Assembly (NCBI GenBank): GCA_964626685.1
Contig: CAZVJY010000006.1
Location: 81,391 to 145,390 of the forward strand
Source of the DNA: RGEC01 sp964626685
GTDB taxonomy: Bacteria; Bacteroidota; Bacteroidia; NS11-12g; UBA955
Direction of reading: 5' to 3'
DNA: 64,000 nt
The notes beneath the pieces are model-generated. The model searched no databases. It saw only the letters and a list, made by a program, of their open reading frames with translations, and was not told where the DNA came from. Below are positions 16,987 to 25,877 of this stretch, in pieces; position 1 is the stretch's first letter, and each line of letters starts with the position of its first letter. Made by a program: the position numbers and the translations under genes.

Positions 16987-18108
16987 ATGAGGAATAAAAT
17001 ATCAATAGTGCTGCTAGCCTTGCTGGCATTGCCGTACAAGGGTTTTGGACAACAAGATCCCTATTACACGCATTATGCTTTTAACAAAATATTGTTCAAC
17101 CCTGCTTATGCAGGTGCTTCAGGCAGTTTCTGCGTCAATGCCAATGCACACAGACAATGGATGGGGCTGGCCGATGAATCCGGTTATTTCAAAACACAGT
17201 CAGGAAAAGCCCCAGTTAATTTTATTGACAATATAATGCCGAAAACCAATGCATTTGGTTTTTCAGCACCCATCAATATCAAAAACAGTTCAGGAGCGCT
17301 CACAAATTATGGCGGTGCATTTTTGAGCTTCGTCAATGATGTAATTGCATATGAATCCAATACCTATCTGCGTGGTGGATTAGCGGGTGCTTACAACATG
17401 GCCGACGGTAGCAGTCTGCGCGTCGGTATTGATATTACGAGCATCACCAGGCAGATTGACGGTACTAAGATGCGTGCACATGACCCCAACGACCCGCTTG
17501 TTCCTACCAACAAACAAGGCGACACCAAAACCGAGCTGGGCGCAGGTGTTTGGTATTCAAACCCCAACATGAAAGATTTGTATGTGGGTCTCTCCATGTC
17601 ACACATCAACCCCAAGGAATATAACTATGCCACATCTGGAGGAAATATTCTTGTTAAATCTGCCCGCCACCTCTACTTAATGGCCGGATACACCAAAGAG
17701 CAGTTTCTGGGAAACCCTGCACTTACACTGGATCCCAGTATTATGGTGAAAACTGTAATGGAAGAAGGCGGTTTTGTAAAGCCTCAGTTTACTCCTCAGG
17801 GGATGGTTACATGGAACAATACATTTGCAGGTGGCCTTTCTATTAGAGGTCAGGGGTTGGGCCTGGATGCGGCTTCCATATTACTGGGATATTATCCTCC
17901 TATTAAGGGTAACACCCCCAATGGCCAGGGTACCCAGTTATTCCGAATTGGATATTCATATGATATTACCCTGCAAAGCCTTCGTCGCAGCAGTAACGGA
18001 ACACACGAATTGCAGGTAAATTATTGTTTCAAAATTGCTTTGCCTGAAAGAATTGAGAAAGTATATCGCCATCCGCGATACATGAACAGGTCTATAGATT
18101 TGGAATAA
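16987..18108 (+). CDS. porP: PorP/SprF family type IX secretion membrane protein
   Basis: This 373-residue outer-membrane protein has a signal peptide (MRNKISIVLLALLALP...GFGQQ) and the family start QQDPYYTHYAFNKILFNPAYAGASG, followed by a beta-barrel-like sequence. PorP/SprF proteins work with the type IX secretion machinery; SprF in Flavobacterium is needed for SprB adhesin delivery. The gene sits directly ahead of gldKLMN, the usual order. ATG at 16987 is chosen over an in-frame codon ten residues upstream because it gives a normal signal peptide. Confidence 0.93.
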   Translation: MRNKISIVLLALLALPYKGFGQQDPYYTHYAFNKILFNPAYAGASGSFCVNANAHRQWMGLADESGYFKTQSGKAPVNFIDNIMPKTNAFGFSAPINIKNSSGALTNYGGAFLSFVNDVIAYESNTYLRGGLAGAYNMADGSSLRVGIDITSITRQIDGTKMRAHDPNDPLVPTNKQGDTKTELGAGVWYSNPNMKDLYVGLSMSHINPKEYNYATSGGNILVKSARHLYLMAGYTKEQFLGNPALTLDPSIMVKTVMEEGGFVKPQFTPQGMVTWNNTFAGGLSIRGQGLGLDAASILLGYYPPIKGNTPNGQGTQLFRIGYSYDITLQSLRRSSNGTHELQVNYCFKIALPERIEKVYRHPRYMNRSIDLE

Positions 18109-18172
18109 AAATTAAATTAATACAATATAATTAAATAAACAACGTTATAGATTAACGGAAGAAAAAAAATAG

Positions 18173-18202
18173 TTGCGTATTCATTACAAAAACCTATTTT
18201 TG
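18173..18202 (+). promoter_or_regulatory. promoter of gldKLMN (TTG-N19-TATTTTTG)
   Basis: TTG at 18173-18175 and TATTTTTG at 18195-18202, 19 bases apart, form a textbook Bacteroidota promoter. It lies between porP and gldK and leaves a leader of about 30 bases. Confidence 0.65.
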
Positions 18203-18239
18203 CAACTTCACGTATCATACACAAAAACGAAACTGCCAG

Positions 18240-19595
18240 ATGAAAAGGAAAATAATCAGCAGAATCATCAGTGAAAATCAAATGGGTAAAAAACTGGTGA
18301 AAGCATTAACAAACGGCAAATTGCGGGCTGCCATGATTACGGCATCCGTAGTGCTGTTTGCATGTGGTCCCGCAGATACGGGTGATTTAACAGGCGTGCT
18401 CAACAGAAGGCCGTGGTTTCATCCCCAGCCTCCGGGAACTGTATATATCCCGTCAGGAACTTTCCATACCGGTCAGTCAGGGCAGGATGTGTTTCAATCT
18501 TATTTGGAGCCAAACAAGCAAATGACCATTGTGGCATTCTGGATGGATGAGACAGAAATTACCAATAACGAATACAGACAATTCGTTGAGCACGTGCTGG
18601 ACTCAATTGCCCGCTACAAGCTCGATGATGATCAGTATTTCTTACCTGAAGACGATGAGGGTAACCGCTACATCGACTACAGCAGAGAACTTGATTGGGT
18701 TAAACACAAGGAAGATCTTGCTGATATGTATTATCAGGGCAATGAGCGTTTCCGTGGACTTACCCAGATTGACACGCGCAAACTCATGTATAAATACCAG
18801 TGGTTTGATTACGTGAGTGCGGCCAATCAGGATCGTGACAAGTACAATCCCATGGATCGTTCCAAGTTTATCAAAGATGAGGAAACACTCATTTACCCGG
18901 ACACTCTATGCTGGGTAAGGGACTTTACCTATAGTTTCAATGAGCCTATGGCCCGGGTATATTTCTGGCACCCAAAATACGATGATTATCCTGTAGTAGG
19001 AGTGAACTGGCATCAGGCTAATGCTTTCTGTGCATGGAGAACCATCCGTAAAGCCAACTACTGGCATGAGATTGGTCTTCCAAATACAGAAGATTTCCGC
19101 TTGCCTACGGAATACGAATGGGAATATGCTGCACGCGCCAACCGTATCGGAAATAAATATGCATGGGGTGGTCCTTACACCCGCAACAGCAAAGGTTGTA
19201 TGATGGCCAACTTTAAGCCCCTTCGCGGCAACTACGGCGCTGATGGTGGTGTTTATCCGGTCCGAGCAGATTCTTACTTCCCCAACGATTTTGGTTTGTA
19301 TAACATGAACGGCAACGTGTCAGAATGGACTTGGACAGATTATCAGGTATCCAACAACGCCATTGTGCATGATCTGAACGGCCAAAACTACCGCCGTGTT
19401 CCTGAAAGAGGTCCCGGAAGCGAAGTTCCTGTTACCCTTAAAAGAAAAGTTATTCGCGGTGGCAGCTGGAAAGACGTGGCTTATTTCATCGAAAATGGTG
19501 CACGTACTTATGAATACCAGGATACCAGTAAGTGTTACGTAGGCTTCCGTTGTGTGCAAACGTATATTGGACGATCAAACCGTGATAAAAAATAA
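18240..19595 (+). CDS. gldK: GldK/PorK, type IX secretion lipoprotein
   Basis: GldK and GldN form the periplasmic ring of the type IX secretion system under the outer membrane. The 451 residues carry a lipoprotein signal with lipobox-like ending LFAC (Cys about 41) and a formylglycine-generating-enzyme-like domain (FWMDETEITNNEYRQF, RLPTEYEWEYAARA, NVSEWTWTDY, VIRGGSWKD, GFRCV). The catalytic role of that fold is not expected in GldK. Two starts are possible, 18240 or Met15 at 18282; both keep the lipoprotein signal. It is the first gene of gldKLMN, with its own promoter. Confidence 0.95.
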   Translation: MKRKIISRIISENQMGKKLVKALTNGKLRAAMITASVVLFACGPADTGDLTGVLNRRPWFHPQPPGTVYIPSGTFHTGQSGQDVFQSYLEPNKQMTIVAFWMDETEITNNEYRQFVEHVLDSIARYKLDDDQYFLPEDDEGNRYIDYSRELDWVKHKEDLADMYYQGNERFRGLTQIDTRKLMYKYQWFDYVSAANQDRDKYNPMDRSKFIKDEETLIYPDTLCWVRDFTYSFNEPMARVYFWHPKYDDYPVVGVNWHQANAFCAWRTIRKANYWHEIGLPNTEDFRLPTEYEWEYAARANRIGNKYAWGGPYTRNSKGCMMANFKPLRGNYGADGGVYPVRADSYFPNDFGLYNMNGNVSEWTWTDYQVSNNAIVHDLNGQNYRRVPERGPGSEVPVTLKRKVIRGGSWKDVAYFIENGARTYEYQDTSKCYVGFRCVQTYIGRSNRDKK

Positions 19596-19630
19596 TCTTT
19601 AAACTAAACTAAATAACAAACAATAAGACT

Positions 19631-20284
19631 ATGGAAAAAAGTTTCTTTGAAAGCAAAAGGTGGAAAGTGATCATGAATTACGTTTATGGTCTGGGTGCTG
19701 CAATCGTAATTGCCGGTGCGCTGTTTAAAATCATGCACTGGAAAGGTGCTGACCTTATGCTGATCGTGGGTATGGGCACAGAGTGTGTAATTTTCGTAAT
19801 TTCTTCGTTTGAACCCGTTCACATGGATCCGGACTGGTCTCTGGTTTATCCTGAATTGGCTGGTGGTGAATCCAGAGGCCATGGACAAAAAAGTGGTTCC
19901 ATGACACAGCAACTCGATACTATGCTTAAAGAAGCCAATGTGGACTCCAATGTAATTTCTAGCCTTGGTTCAGGTCTGCAAAGCCTTAGCAACAATGTAA
20001 AAGAAATGGCAACGCTCTCAAATGCAGCTGTTGCTACAAAAGAATATGCTGAAAGCGCATCAGCTGCCGCCAGCAACATGAATGCAATCAGCAACAGCAC
20101 TGCAGAAGTAGCGAGCTCTATGGGTTCATTAAGCGGCGGTCTTTCTAACCTGGTTAGCAATCTCTCTGCCAGTGAAAATGAAACCTTGAAGTTCAAGGAA
20201 GAAATCGCGAAATTGAACAGCAACCTCGCAAGCCTGAATACCGTATACGGTAACATGCTTAGCGCCATGGGCGGTGGACGTTAA
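19631..20284 (+). CDS. gldL: GldL/PorL, type IX secretion inner-membrane motor protein
   Basis: GldL and GldM form the proton-driven motor that powers type IX secretion and gliding. The 217 residues begin with FFESKRWKVIMNYVYGLGAAIVI and show two membrane helices (about 17-36 and 42-60; GALFKIMHWKGADLMLIVGM between and within them), followed by a long helical cytoplasmic part rich in Ala, Ser and Asn. A Glu in the second helix (GTECVIFVI) fits the proton-path residue reported for GldL. It is the second gene of gldKLMN, 35 bases after gldK. Confidence 0.95.
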   Translation: MEKSFFESKRWKVIMNYVYGLGAAIVIAGALFKIMHWKGADLMLIVGMGTECVIFVISSFEPVHMDPDWSLVYPELAGGESRGHGQKSGSMTQQLDTMLKEANVDSNVISSLGSGLQSLSNNVKEMATLSNAAVATKEYAESASAAASNMNAISNSTAEVASSMGSLSGGLSNLVSNLSASENETLKFKEEIAKLNSNLASLNTVYGNMLSAMGGGR

Positions 20285-20333
20285 TCCCCGATTTGTCAGA
20301 TATAAAACAACTTAATAGAAACAGGAGTTAAAA

Positions 20334-22004
20334 ATGGCAGGTGGTAAAACTACACCACGTCAGAAGATGATCAACATGATGTATCTCGTGTTGACAGCTC
20401 TGCTGGCGTTGAACGTGTCCAAGGAAATTATTAAAGCCTTTAATCTGATTGAGAATTCGCTGAATACCTCAACCAGCAACATTAAGGCTAAGAATGAAAT
20501 GACCCTCAAAGCCATTGGTAAAGAGGATAATGCAAGTGCAAAAGCAGCAATGGAAATTGCCAATGAAGCCAAAAAGATAACCGACCAGTTCGAAAAGAAC
20601 ATGGATGCTGTAAAAACAGATTTGACAGATCTTTCCGGTGGAAGAAAAACAGAGCCGGAGGCTATGTTGGTAAAAGGCGGTGTTGCCGAATTGATGCAGG
20701 GTGACAATATGGAAGTTCACGCTAATTATTTCCTTTTGGAAAACAAGCCTCAGCGCCCTGACGGCAAGCAGTGGGCTTTTGCTCCGTCTGGAAAAATGCG
20801 TGGTGATGCAGTTTTTGAAGCGATCAACAAAACCCGTGAAGATTTACTTTCATTGCTCGATAAAGCAATGAAAAATCCTAATCTGGGTGGTAAAGACGAT
20901 AAGGGCGAGACCAAAAAATTGCTTGAGGAAGCCAAAAATAGTTTGAAGGCAAAGACTGCCCTCATAGCTCAGGATGGAAAAAATTCAGATGGCAAAGAAC
21001 AGAAATGGGTATCGATGTATCTTGAACACTCTCCACTGGCTGGTGTATTTGCTTTGCTAAGCAAGTATGTTAACGATGCACGATCACTGGAATCAGAAGT
21101 TACTGCTGTTCTTGCGAAAGCAGTTAACGCTTCTGATTTCAAATTTGATAAATTGGCCGCAGTAATTTCTGCCCCGAACAGTGCCATCATGCAAAACCAG
21201 ACATACGAGGCTGACATCATGCTGGCTGCCTACAACAGTAAGGCTCAAATGAACATTACCGTTGGTGGTGCCGCTGTAGAGATTAAAGATGGTATCGGTA
21301 AATACAAAGTAACGGGTGGTTCTCCAGGAGAATTTAACTATAAGGTTAACATTGCCGTTCCAGGTCCGGGTGGTAAAATTGAAAATCTTACTGCTGAGGC
21401 CAAATACAGCGTATTTCCTCCGATGGCAGCCATTTCAGCAGACGAGCTCAATGTGTTCTACGTAGGTCTGGAAAACCCTATCTCTGTTGCTGTAGCCGGT
21501 GTAGATTCTCGTAATGTTTCGGTATCTGCAAGTGCAGGTAATCTCCAAAACATAGGAGGTGGACGTTACAAAGTGCTTTTCCCTGCACGTCAGGGTAATG
21601 AATCCGTAATCAGTGTTAGTGCCAAGATGGGAGATGGACGTGTTGTTCCAATGGGTTCAAAGAAGTTTAAAATCAGAAACGTGCCTCGTCCCACATTCCG
21701 TGCCGGAGCACTTTCTTTCGACAAACCCGTTCCCTTGTCTGCTTTGATGGCTCAATCTTCGGCCGTGGCGATTTTGGAAAACTTTGTATATGATGGCGTA
21801 AAATACACTATACAGGGTTATACATTTACCGGGATTGGAAGAACAGGCCCCAAGAAGGCTTCAATTACTGGTTCTTCTCTTCAGGGAATAAAAGGAATTT
21901 TGGGTGGAATGCGCGCCGGTGAGTTCGTTATGTTCTCAGATATCCGCGCCGTAGGTCCTTCTGGTCCTGTATTTTTGGAAAACGTAAGCGGAATGCTTCA
22001 ATAA
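20334..22004 (+). CDS. gldM: GldM/PorM, type IX secretion motor rod
   Basis: GldM crosses the inner membrane once and reaches through the periplasm to the GldK/GldN ring, coupling the motor to secretion. The 556 residues start with RQKMINMMYLVLTALLALNVSKEIIKAFNLIE (single helix about 12-30), continue with a helical domain (about 35-225), and then beta-domains to the C-terminus, normal for the family. AGGAG lies 9 bases before the ATG, one of the few Shine-Dalgarno-like sites in the window. It is the third gene of gldKLMN. Confidence 0.96.
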   Translation: MAGGKTTPRQKMINMMYLVLTALLALNVSKEIIKAFNLIENSLNTSTSNIKAKNEMTLKAIGKEDNASAKAAMEIANEAKKITDQFEKNMDAVKTDLTDLSGGRKTEPEAMLVKGGVAELMQGDNMEVHANYFLLENKPQRPDGKQWAFAPSGKMRGDAVFEAINKTREDLLSLLDKAMKNPNLGGKDDKGETKKLLEEAKNSLKAKTALIAQDGKNSDGKEQKWVSMYLEHSPLAGVFALLSKYVNDARSLESEVTAVLAKAVNASDFKFDKLAAVISAPNSAIMQNQTYEADIMLAAYNSKAQMNITVGGAAVEIKDGIGKYKVTGGSPGEFNYKVNIAVPGPGGKIENLTAEAKYSVFPPMAAISADELNVFYVGLENPISVAVAGVDSRNVSVSASAGNLQNIGGGRYKVLFPARQGNESVISVSAKMGDGRVVPMGSKKFKIRNVPRPTFRAGALSFDKPVPLSALMAQSSAVAILENFVYDGVKYTIQGYTFTGIGRTGPKKASITGSSLQGIKGILGGMRAGEFVMFSDIRAVGPSGPVFLENVSGMLQ

Positions 22005-22026
22005 GTATAATTTTAAACAATTGGTT

Positions 22027-23058
22027 ATGAAAAAGGGAATGTTAATCGTAGCAACTTGTCTGATAGCCTTAAACGGCTACAGTCAAGATTGGGGTTGGGG
22101 CGATGCCGGAAGTTCAAGCGGTTCGGGCAGTGGCTCTGGTCGTACTTCTTCATCTGGAAGTTCTTCAACCGGTTCTTCCGGCGGATCATCCGGTACAGGT
22201 GCAGGATCGGCTGCAAGTGGTTCATCCACACCATCATTGGCTGTTCCAACTATAGGAACACATTATGACGATGCTCCAGCATTCCACCGTGAAACACCCT
22301 TTACGACCAATGATGTGCGTCCAGGAATTGATGATGCAGTAGTAGTCCCTTATCCATTCTTGCGCGAGGCAGATTTAAAGTTTCGTCGCAGAATATGGAG
22401 AAGAATTGATTGCCGTCAGAAGATGAACCGTTCTTTTACCTGGCCTAAAAATCCGGTAACCCAAATCATCTATGAAGCAGCTACAAAGGGCTTAGTTCGC
22501 GCGTACCATACAGATTCCCTAAATCGTATTAAAACTCCTGAAGAGTGCTACAAGGAAGGATCTAAGCTGGTAGTCACCCAGATTCAAAACTGGCGCAACC
22601 CTGAGGATAATGAAGATTTGGTGGACACCGCCTACTACGATATCTTCAAATGGGAAAAGATTGTGCGCTTTGAAATCATGGAAGACTGGTTGTTTGATTA
22701 CAAGCATGGTGAGCTGCGTCCGCGTATCATTGCCATCGCCCCCATGTATGAAGAGAAGTTTCCGAATGGACAGACTTATGAGTTGCCATTGTTCTGGATA
22801 AAGATGGATGATTTGAGACCTACTTTGGCTAAATCTGAAGTATTTAACCGCTACAATGACGTTATGCGCATAAGCTGGGATGATTTATTTAATCACTACA
22901 GGCTGTTTGACAGCTACATTGTGAAAACAACTGATTGGGATGATAAATATATCAACCAAAGGACAGAGTTCCAGCAGGATGGTCTTGCAACGCTGCTCGA
23001 AGCGGAAAATATCAAAAATGATCTTTTCATATTTGAGCATGATTTGTGGGAGTTTTAA
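22027..23058 (+). CDS. gldN: GldN/PorN, type IX secretion ring protein
   Basis: GldN pairs with GldK in the periplasmic ring of the type IX secretion system. The 343-residue protein has a signal peptide ending at about GYSQ, then an unusual low-complexity Ser/Gly stretch of about 45 residues (from about 25 to 70) before the conserved domain (LREADLKFRRRIWRRIDCRQKMN ... LFEHDLWEF-like end). The ATG at 22027 is preferred over the TTG two codons earlier. It is the last gene of gldKLMN and is followed by a strong terminator. Confidence 0.95.
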   Translation: MKKGMLIVATCLIALNGYSQDWGWGDAGSSSGSGSGSGRTSSSGSSSTGSSGGSSGTGAGSAASGSSTPSLAVPTIGTHYDDAPAFHRETPFTTNDVRPGIDDAVVVPYPFLREADLKFRRRIWRRIDCRQKMNRSFTWPKNPVTQIIYEAATKGLVRAYHTDSLNRIKTPEECYKEGSKLVVTQIQNWRNPEDNEDLVDTAYYDIFKWEKIVRFEIMEDWLFDYKHGELRPRIIAIAPMYEEKFPNGQTYELPLFWIKMDDLRPTLAKSEVFNRYNDVMRISWDDLFNHYRLFDSYIVKTTDWDDKYINQRTEFQQDGLATLLEAENIKNDLFIFEHDLWEF

Positions 23059-23076
23059 TTGACAATTAACATAATC

Positions 23077-23114
23077 AGAGTCCCGGCCTACCTAGAGCCG
23101 GGACTTTTGTTTTT
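23077..23114 (+). terminator. terminator of the gldKLMN operon
   Basis: The hairpin AGTCCCGGC-ctacctaga-GCCGGGACT (9 perfect base pairs, 23079-23105) is followed by TTTGTTTTT. Confidence 0.9.
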
Positions 23115-23132
23115 ATTGTGTTTAGTTTTTTA

Positions 23133-23169
23133 TTTTGGTTGATAAATTCCATAAAATATTGTAATTTTG
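23133..23169 (+). promoter_or_regulatory. promoter of yceD-rpmF-plsX-fabH
   Basis: TAATTTTG at 23162-23169 matches TAnnTTTG, with a TTG about 20 bases upstream (near 23139). It overlaps the TTG at 23167, arguing that translation starts downstream at 23179. Confidence 0.5.
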
Positions 23170-23178
23170 CCGTTCGTT

Positions 23179-23721
23179 TTGAAAGACGCGTTTTTAGGTC
23201 TGGAGGAATTTGACATTGAGTTCGTTAAGCTGAAAGACGGCCTACACGAGTTCAATTACAGACTTGAAAAGAAGTTCTTTGAAGTATTTGATAACGAGGA
23301 TGTACTTGCATCTGATATCGAGGTAAAGGCTGTATTAGAAAAAACAGCAAACCTTATGAACCTAAGCCTTCACTTGAAAGGGAAGGTAGATGTGAGTTGT
23401 GATCGCTGTTTGGTGCCCCTTTCTGTTTCTGTAGAAACGGATCATCATGTTCTTTATAAAATGTTGCCAGAGATTGGTGATGAAGATATAGTACATGATG
23501 ATTGGATTATACTAACCCAGCAGGATTACAAAATTAACCTCGGACAGGATTGTTATGAAACCACATTATTGTCATTACCTATGATGCGCAACTGTGATGA
23601 TATGGAAACCAAGCCTTGTAATTATCAAATGCTTTCAAAGCTAAACGAATTGTCCGGTAACGATGAAGAGCAATCTGATCCTCGCTGGGACAAACTAAAA
23701 GAACTACTAAAAAAGAAATAA
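23179..23721 (+). CDS. YceD/DUF177 family protein
   Basis: This 180-residue protein has the DUF177/YceD fold, with CDRC (about 76-79) and a later Cys pair (NCDDMETKPC) that may bind metal. YceD in E. coli affects 23S rRNA accumulation, and in many bacteria the gene precedes rpmF, exactly as here. No ATG fits. TTG at 23179 (LKDAFLGLEEFDIEF) matches the family N-terminus; TTG at 23167 is an alternative but lies inside the promoter box. It is the first gene of a four-gene operon. Confidence 0.85.
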   Translation: MKDAFLGLEEFDIEFVKLKDGLHEFNYRLEKKFFEVFDNEDVLASDIEVKAVLEKTANLMNLSLHLKGKVDVSCDRCLVPLSVSVETDHHVLYKMLPEIGDEDIVHDDWIILTQQDYKINLGQDCYETTLLSLPMMRNCDDMETKPCNYQMLSKLNELSGNDEEQSDPRWDKLKELLKKK

Positions 23722-23730
23722 AAATATAAA

Positions 23731-23916
23731 ATGGCACATCCTAAGCGAAAAATATCCAAAACCCGTAGGGACAAACGCCGCACCCATGATAAACTGGAAG
23801 TGCGCCCTATGATTGCCGACCCTGTAACAGGCGATGTTTCACTATACCATCGTGTTAACCTGGAAACCGGCATGTATCGTGGCCAGAAGGTCATGAAGGG
23901 CCGCAACGAATCATAA
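23731..23916 (+). CDS. rpmF: ribosomal protein bL32
   Basis: This 61-residue large-subunit protein has the typical start MAHPKRKISKTRRDKRRTHDKL. It contains no Cys at all, so it is the zinc-free form of bL32. It lies 9 bases after yceD, and its stop codon overlaps the plsX start by one base (TAATG). The yceD-rpmF-plsX-fabH order links ribosome and lipid synthesis genes in many bacteria. Confidence 0.96.
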   Translation: MAHPKRKISKTRRDKRRTHDKLEVRPMIADPVTGDVSLYHRVNLETGMYRGQKVMKGRNES

Positions 23917-24881
23917 TGATGAGAATTGGCGTGGATGCGATGGGCGGTGATTACGCCCCGTTGGAAGCTGTAAAAGGCGCTTTCAATGCTGCTCGTACTC
24001 ACTCCGATTACCAAGTAGTTCTTTTTGGTGCTAAAAGCGCCATAGAATCAGTGTGTGCACAGGAAGAGCTCGACGTTTCCAAATTTGAAATCGTAGACTG
24101 CCCCACCCTCATAGAAATGGGTGAGCATCCAGTAAGGGCTTTTTCCTCCAAACAAGATTCCAGCATCGCTGTTGGTTTTCGGTATTTGGCAGAAGGTAAA
24201 ATTGATGCTTTTCTGAGTGCCGGAAACACAGGAGCTATGCTTGTGGGTTCTTTGATGACGGTAAAAGCCATTCCCGGTATTGACAGACCTTGTTTGACAA
24301 CCGTTGTGCCCAGGCTTAACAATCATCCCGGGTTGTTGCTGGATGTAGGGGCCAATGCAGATTGCAAACCTGAACATTTACAGCAGTTTGCCATTCTTGG
24401 TTCTGTTTTCTATGGTGCCGTTAATAAGGTAGATAATCCCAAGGTAGGATTGTTGAATATCGGTGAAGAAGAAGAAAAGGGAAGTATCTTCACCCGTGCA
24501 ACGCATTCATTGCTGAAATCGACCGGAGGAATCAACTTTGTCGGAAATGTTGAAGGCAGAGATATTTTCGGTGATGATTGTGATGTGATTGTGTGTGATG
24601 GTTTTACCGGCAATGTGATCATCAAAGTTTGTGAGGGCATGTACTACAGACTGGCTAAAAGAGGTGTGCAGGACGAGTATCTGGATAAATTCAACTTCAA
24701 GCATTATGGCGGAAGCTCTATTTTGGGGGTGAATGCTCCTGTAATAGTAGGACACGGCATTTCCAAAGCCGATACATTCGTTAAAATGATAGAGCTTGCT
24801 GCCGAAGAAGTTAGCAGTGGCATGATTCAGAAAATCAAAGATGCCGTTGCCACTCACATAAATCCCCAAGCTACCGCGTGA
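23916..24881 (+). CDS. plsX: PlsX, phosphate acyltransferase
   Basis: PlsX converts acyl-ACP and phosphate to acyl-phosphate, the donor for PlsY in phospholipid synthesis. The 321 residues begin with IGVDAMGGDYAP and show SAGNTGAMLV (about 107), DVGANADCKP (about 146) and DGFTGNV (about 229), all family hallmarks. Two adjacent ATG codons can start it (23916 or 23919). Both ends touch neighbours by one base, which indicates translational coupling with rpmF and fabH. Confidence 0.96.
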   Translation: MMRIGVDAMGGDYAPLEAVKGAFNAARTHSDYQVVLFGAKSAIESVCAQEELDVSKFEIVDCPTLIEMGEHPVRAFSSKQDSSIAVGFRYLAEGKIDAFLSAGNTGAMLVGSLMTVKAIPGIDRPCLTTVVPRLNNHPGLLLDVGANADCKPEHLQQFAILGSVFYGAVNKVDNPKVGLLNIGEEEEKGSIFTRATHSLLKSTGGINFVGNVEGRDIFGDDCDVIVCDGFTGNVIIKVCEGMYYRLAKRGVQDEYLDKFNFKHYGGSSILGVNAPVIVGHGISKADTFVKMIELAAEEVSSGMIQKIKDAVATHINPQATA

Positions 24882-25876
24882 TGCAAAAAGTAACAGCAGC
24901 AATTACAGCCGTTGGAGGGTATGTACCTGAAACGGTTTTAACCAATAAAGATCTAGAAAATCTGGTAGACACTTCAGATGAGTGGATCACCACCCGAACA
25001 GGTATTAAAGAACGCCATATTCTGCGCGAGCCCGGTAAAGCAACCAGTGATATGGCTGTTCGTGCCATTTTGCCCATGTTGGAAAAGAAGGGTGTTTCTC
25101 CTGAGGAAATTGATGTTATTCTCGTAGGTACTATCACCGGAGATTATATTTTTCCTGCCTGTGCCAACATTATCGCTGATAAAATAGGTGCTAAAAATGC
25201 GTGGGGTTTTGATATCGCCGCAGCCTGTTCCGGATTTTTATATGCACTTGAAACCGGTAGCCGGTTTATTCAAAGCGGATCTAAGAAGGTGCTGGTTTGC
25301 GGTTTTGATAAAATGAGTTCCATCATTGATTACACAGATAGAAATACCTGTATCATCTTTGGTGACGGCGGTGGCTGTGTATTGCTGGAACCAAATTCGG
25401 AAGGATTCGGTGTGCGTGACTCTATCCTTAAAATGGATGGCAGTGGTCGTGAATATCTTTATCAGCCAGCCGGTGGATCTATGAATCCTCCTACGCTGGA
25501 AACGGTTAGTAACCGTCAGCACTATGTGTATCAGGAAGGTAAAACCGTATTTAAGTTTGCCGTAACCAATATGGCAGATGTTAGCTATGATATTATGGAC
25601 AGAAACGGCCTTAATGCAGATTCTGTAGACTGGCTGATAGCACATCAGGCAAATCTGCGCATCATTGATGCAACAGCTGAACGGATGGGTCTGGACAAAG
25701 AAAAAGTGCTTGTCAACATCGATCGATACGGTAATACCACAGCAGGAACACTTCCATTGCTTATGTATGATTTTGAAAAGAAATTTAAAAAGGGTGACAA
25801 CCTTATTTTAAGCACCTTTGGTGGTGGTTTCACCTGGGGCAGCATTTACATTAAATGGGCCTACGATCCGGCCTGA
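24881..25876 (+). CDS. fabH: FabH, beta-ketoacyl-ACP synthase III
   Basis: FabH condenses an acyl-CoA primer with malonyl-ACP to start fatty acid synthesis. The 331 residues carry the Cys-His-Asn triad: C116 in AAACSGFLYA, H255 in IAHQANLR and N285 in YGNTTAGT. The ATG at 24881 overlaps the plsX stop by one base (TGATG). It is the last gene of the operon and ends two bases from the convergent RsmB-like gene. Confidence 0.96.
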   Translation: MQKVTAAITAVGGYVPETVLTNKDLENLVDTSDEWITTRTGIKERHILREPGKATSDMAVRAILPMLEKKGVSPEEIDVILVGTITGDYIFPACANIIADKIGAKNAWGFDIAAACSGFLYALETGSRFIQSGSKKVLVCGFDKMSSIIDYTDRNTCIIFGDGGGCVLLEPNSEGFGVRDSILKMDGSGREYLYQPAGGSMNPPTLETVSNRQHYVYQEGKTVFKFAVTNMADVSYDIMDRNGLNADSVDWLIAHQANLRIIDATAERMGLDKEKVLVNIDRYGNTTAGTLPLLMYDFEKKFKKGDNLILSTFGGGFTWGSIYIKWAYDPA

Positions 25877-25877
25877 T

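Noticed and set aside
23167..23178. TTG at 23167 as start of yceD
   Set aside because: It lies inside the TAATTTTG promoter box, so it would not be in the transcript; TTG at 23179 fits the family better.
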